Below the pieces are notes generated by a model. That model was not told the origin of the DNA. It saw only the letters and a program-made list of their open reading frames with translations, and made no database searches. A stretch of DNA of 64,000 bases from Methylonatrum sp040877625 (GTDB taxonomy: Bacteria > Pseudomonadota > Gammaproteobacteria > Nitrococcales > Aquisalimonadaceae): the NCBI GenBank assembly GCA_040877625.1, contig JBBDNK010000011.1:62001-126000 (forward strand), given 5' to 3'. Positions within the stretch are counted from its first letter, which is position 1. Every line of letters begins with the position of its first letter. Position numbers and translations under genes: made by a program. Shown piece after piece: positions 62,383-64,000 of the stretch.

Positions 62383-63286
62383 TCGCCGATTCACTTTCCT
62401 CGGCACGGCAACGAAGGCGGAAGTCCTGTGGCGGCAGACCCTCGCGCAAGGAGAAGAAGCGCGAGAAATAAGCCGGATCGTTGAAACCGAGCGCGTACCC
62501 CACCTGACTGATCGTCATGTTGCTGTAGGCGAGATACCGCCGCGCCTCCAGCAGAACCCGGGCGTGCAACACCTGCGAGGCGGAGCAACCGGCCACCCGT
62601 CGACACACTGCATTCAAGCGCTTGCTGCTGACACCGATATCGGCGGCATAGGCGCTCACGGGCCGGTGGCCGGTATAGCCGGTTTCCACCAATTGCCGAA
62701 ACCGCCCGAAAAGCACGCTGTCCGCGCCCTCGGGGAGATCCTGGCGAATGCCCTGTACCCGGCGTAGCCGCGCCAGCGTAACGAGCAACAGCCTGAATCG
62801 GGCGGCAATGGCACTGCCGCGGCCAAGCTCCGGCCAGCGGAATTCGGCTGCGATCTCGTCGAACTGTCTGCCCAGTTGGCGTTGATCCAGCTCCTCGGTG
62901 CTCAGATTCATCAACAGCGGCTCGGCGCGGATGCCCTCCAGCCCCACCTCCTGCAGGTCCACCAGTGCCAGATTGAGAAAATCGGTCGATACGGTCAGTA
63001 CCCACCCTTCGGTACCAGGGCTGAACGAAAACCCGTGCACCATTGCAGCGGGGATGCCGAGCAGCGCCGGTCCGCGAAAGGGCAGGCGCTTGAACTCCAC
63101 CCGCATTTCACCAACGCCGCTCAGCACCAGTATGAGGTGATGCAGATCCCCATGGCGGTGGGGCCGTATCTCCCAATCGTGCAAGACCAGGCGCGTCGCC
63201 AATGTCTCTACATGTATAAACCGCAGCGCGTCCCTGGCCTCCTCGCCATAGAGGAAAAACCTTTGTACATCGTTACTTTTCGTCAC
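62372..63286 (-). CDS. pobR: AraC-family regulator of pobA (PobR-like)
   Basis: A 304-residue AraC/XylS regulator whose N-terminus (FFLYGEEARDALRFIHVETL, LHDWEIRPHRHGDLHHLILVLSGVGEM) matches the PobR/PobC type that activates pobA with 4-hydroxybenzoate. The C-terminal pair of helix-turn-helix motifs includes VSAYAADIGVSSKRLNAVCRRVAGCSASQVL and MTISQVGYALGFNDPAYFSRFF. I use GTG 63286 with AGGG nine bases upstream; the frame extends to an ATG at 63385, which would add a 33-residue leader. It diverges from pobA. Confidence 0.83.
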   Translation of the reverse strand: MTKSNDVQRFFLYGEEARDALRFIHVETLATRLVLHDWEIRPHRHGDLHHLILVLSGVGEMRVEFKRLPFRGPALLGIPAAMVHGFSFSPGTEGWVLTVSTDFLNLALVDLQEVGLEGIRAEPLLMNLSTEELDQRQLGRQFDEIAAEFRWPELGRGSAIAARFRLLLVTLARLRRVQGIRQDLPEGADSVLFGRFRQLVETGYTGHRPVSAYAADIGVSSKRLNAVCRRVAGCSASQVLHARVLLEARRYLAYSNMTISQVGYALGFNDPAYFSRFFSLREGLPPQDFRLRCRAEESESAIRP

Positions 63287-63320
63287 TTTCTCATGCCCTG
63301 ACCAGACTGGATTACGCCTT

Positions 63321-63346
63321 GCGAACACCTGTTCGATATAATAAAC
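63321..63346. promoter_or_regulatory. Divergent pobR-pobA control region
   Basis: GCGAAC-ACCT-GTTCGATATAATAAAC places an inverted GCGAAC/GTTCG pair next to a perfect TATAAT (63337-63342), a likely -10 for pobA. No good -35 is present, as expected for an activator-dependent promoter. The GTTCGATA..TAATAAAC part differs by a single base from the pcaI promoter copy, suggesting shared control. Confidence 0.5.
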
Positions 63347-63455
63347 ATGGCTTAAAAGTACAAGAAACTGATCCCATTCGTCCATTCAGTCCCGCCCCCG
63401 GCTCGGGGAAACTTGATTGAACCAAGCGATCACTTCCATCGAACAGGTGTCAGGC

Positions 63456-64000
63456 ATGCGTACACAGGTCGGAATCATCGGCGCCGGTCCAGCCGGGCTG
63501 CTGCTGTCACACCTTCTGCATCTTGAAGGGATCTCCTCGGTCATACTGGAATCCCGCAGCCGCGAGGCAGTCGAGTCGACGATCCGCGCCGGGGTGCTCG
63601 AACAGGGTACCGTGGACGTACTTAGCGAAACCGGTGTCGGTGAGCGAATGAAGCGCGAAGGCGCGGTCCATGACGGCATCGAACTGCGCTTCAATGGTCG
63701 TGGACACCGAATCAACATGAATGAGCTGACCGGTGGCAAGGAGATCACGCTCTACGCACAGCATGAGGTGCTGAAGGACCTGATCAAGGCGCGGTTGGAT
63801 GCCGACGGGCAGATTCTGTTCGAGGCGAAGGTCGATAGCCTGACCGGCCTCGACACCGACCACCCGACCATCCATGGTCGACTCGGCGATGATCCCATAG
63901 AGCTGCATTGTGACTTCGTCGCCGGATGCGACGGGTACCACGGCGTATCCCGCCCGGCGATCCCCCGAGCTGTTCGCACCGAGTATCAGCGTGTCTATCC
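63456..64000 (+). CDS. pobA: 4-hydroxybenzoate 3-monooxygenase (3' end missing)
   Basis: PobA is the FAD enzyme that converts 4-hydroxybenzoate to protocatechuate with NADPH. The first 181 codons are in the window. They contain the FAD motif VGIIGAGPAGLLLSHLL, the ESRSREAVESTIRAGVLEQGTVDVL segment typical of PobA, ELTGGKEITLYAQHEVLKDLIKARL, and the second flavin motif CDGYHGVSR. The rest, about 210 residues in the family, continues past the right edge. The ATG lies downstream of AGG-type sequence and opposite pobR. Confidence 0.95.
   Translation, partial: MRTQVGIIGAGPAGLLLSHLLHLEGISSVILESRSREAVESTIRAGVLEQGTVDVLSETGVGERMKREGAVHDGIELRFNGRGHRINMNELTGGKEITLYAQHEVLKDLIKARLDADGQILFEAKVDSLTGLDTDHPTIHGRLGDDPIELHCDFVAGCDGYHGVSRPAIPRAVRTEYQRVY

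Noticed and set aside
1..64000. tRNA, rRNA, CRISPR arrays, complete insertion sequences and prophage genes.
   Set aside because: None was recognised. The only mobile-like signals are the short dispersed repeats.

Overview
The window is a GC-rich bacterial chromosome segment. Its gene content points to a halophilic or marine gammaproteobacterium: TamA/TamB, SrkA, NagZ, MtgA, ZapG (YhcB), an LpoB-type lipoprotein, SelO, a sodium-pumping Nqr complex, a BCCT osmolyte transporter and a DcaP-type porin. A lineage near Ectothiorhodospiraceae or Halomonadaceae would fit, but this is inference. Genes are densely packed, mostly in short operons, often with ATGA-type overlaps. I see no rRNA, tRNA, CRISPR array or intact insertion sequence.

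Layout. 1-8241 (minus strand): envelope and stress genes, in transcription order L,D-transpeptidase, nagZ, srkA, tamA and tamB (tamB runs off the left edge). 8354-9575: gpmA and a DUF456 membrane protein. 9674-11619 (minus): an LpoB-like lipoprotein and a COG3014 lipoprotein. 11827-14290: a TonB-dependent receptor behind a Fur-box-like site and ending in a clear terminator, then zapG. 15023-19127: two unknown genes, a BCCT transporter and a porin. 19222-22418: a 2OG-Fe(II) oxygenase, arfB, an NlpC/P60 lipoprotein and a large unknown lipoprotein. 22507-26313: moaC, phhB and the lactate-oxidation operon lutABC. 26451-31269: an unusual four-gene module in which a response regulator and an atypical histidine kinase face a coiled-coil membrane protein plus a membrane-anchored von Willebrand A-like protein. 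This is my main candidate for an undescribed system. 31303-39683: a MASE1-GGDEF cyclase, mtgA, a Ycf45-like R3H ATPase, a DUF4239 protein, selO, and an MFS exporter preceded by a coupled 32-codon ORF. 39794-47048 (minus): complete nqrABCDEF with apbE and nqrM. 47279-54207: a CBS protein, a flavin reductase, a second GGDEF protein and an RND efflux adaptor/pump pair. 54260-56379: Tat-exported PhoX behind a four-unit Pho-box-like array. 56429-64000: a beta-ketoadipate cluster with pcaB, pcaIJ, pcaD, pcaC, regulators PcaR, PobR and another IclR protein, and the start of pobA.

How the genes work together. PobA makes protocatechuate. PcaB, PcaC, PcaD and PcaIJ carry ring-cleavage products toward the TCA cycle; pcaHG and the thiolase gene are not in the window. 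LutABC feeds lactate electrons to the quinone pool. Nqr couples NADH oxidation to sodium export, with ApbE attaching FMN and NqrM helping maturation.

Observations worth following: the four-gene signalling module; a dispersed repeat that supplies the last dozen codons and stop of pcaB; a Ser at the NqrC flavinylation site; the overlapping mini-ORF before the MFS gene, which looks like a truncated Cys-rich GFA-type protein; the Pho-box array; and shared GTTCG-type sites at pca/pob promoters.
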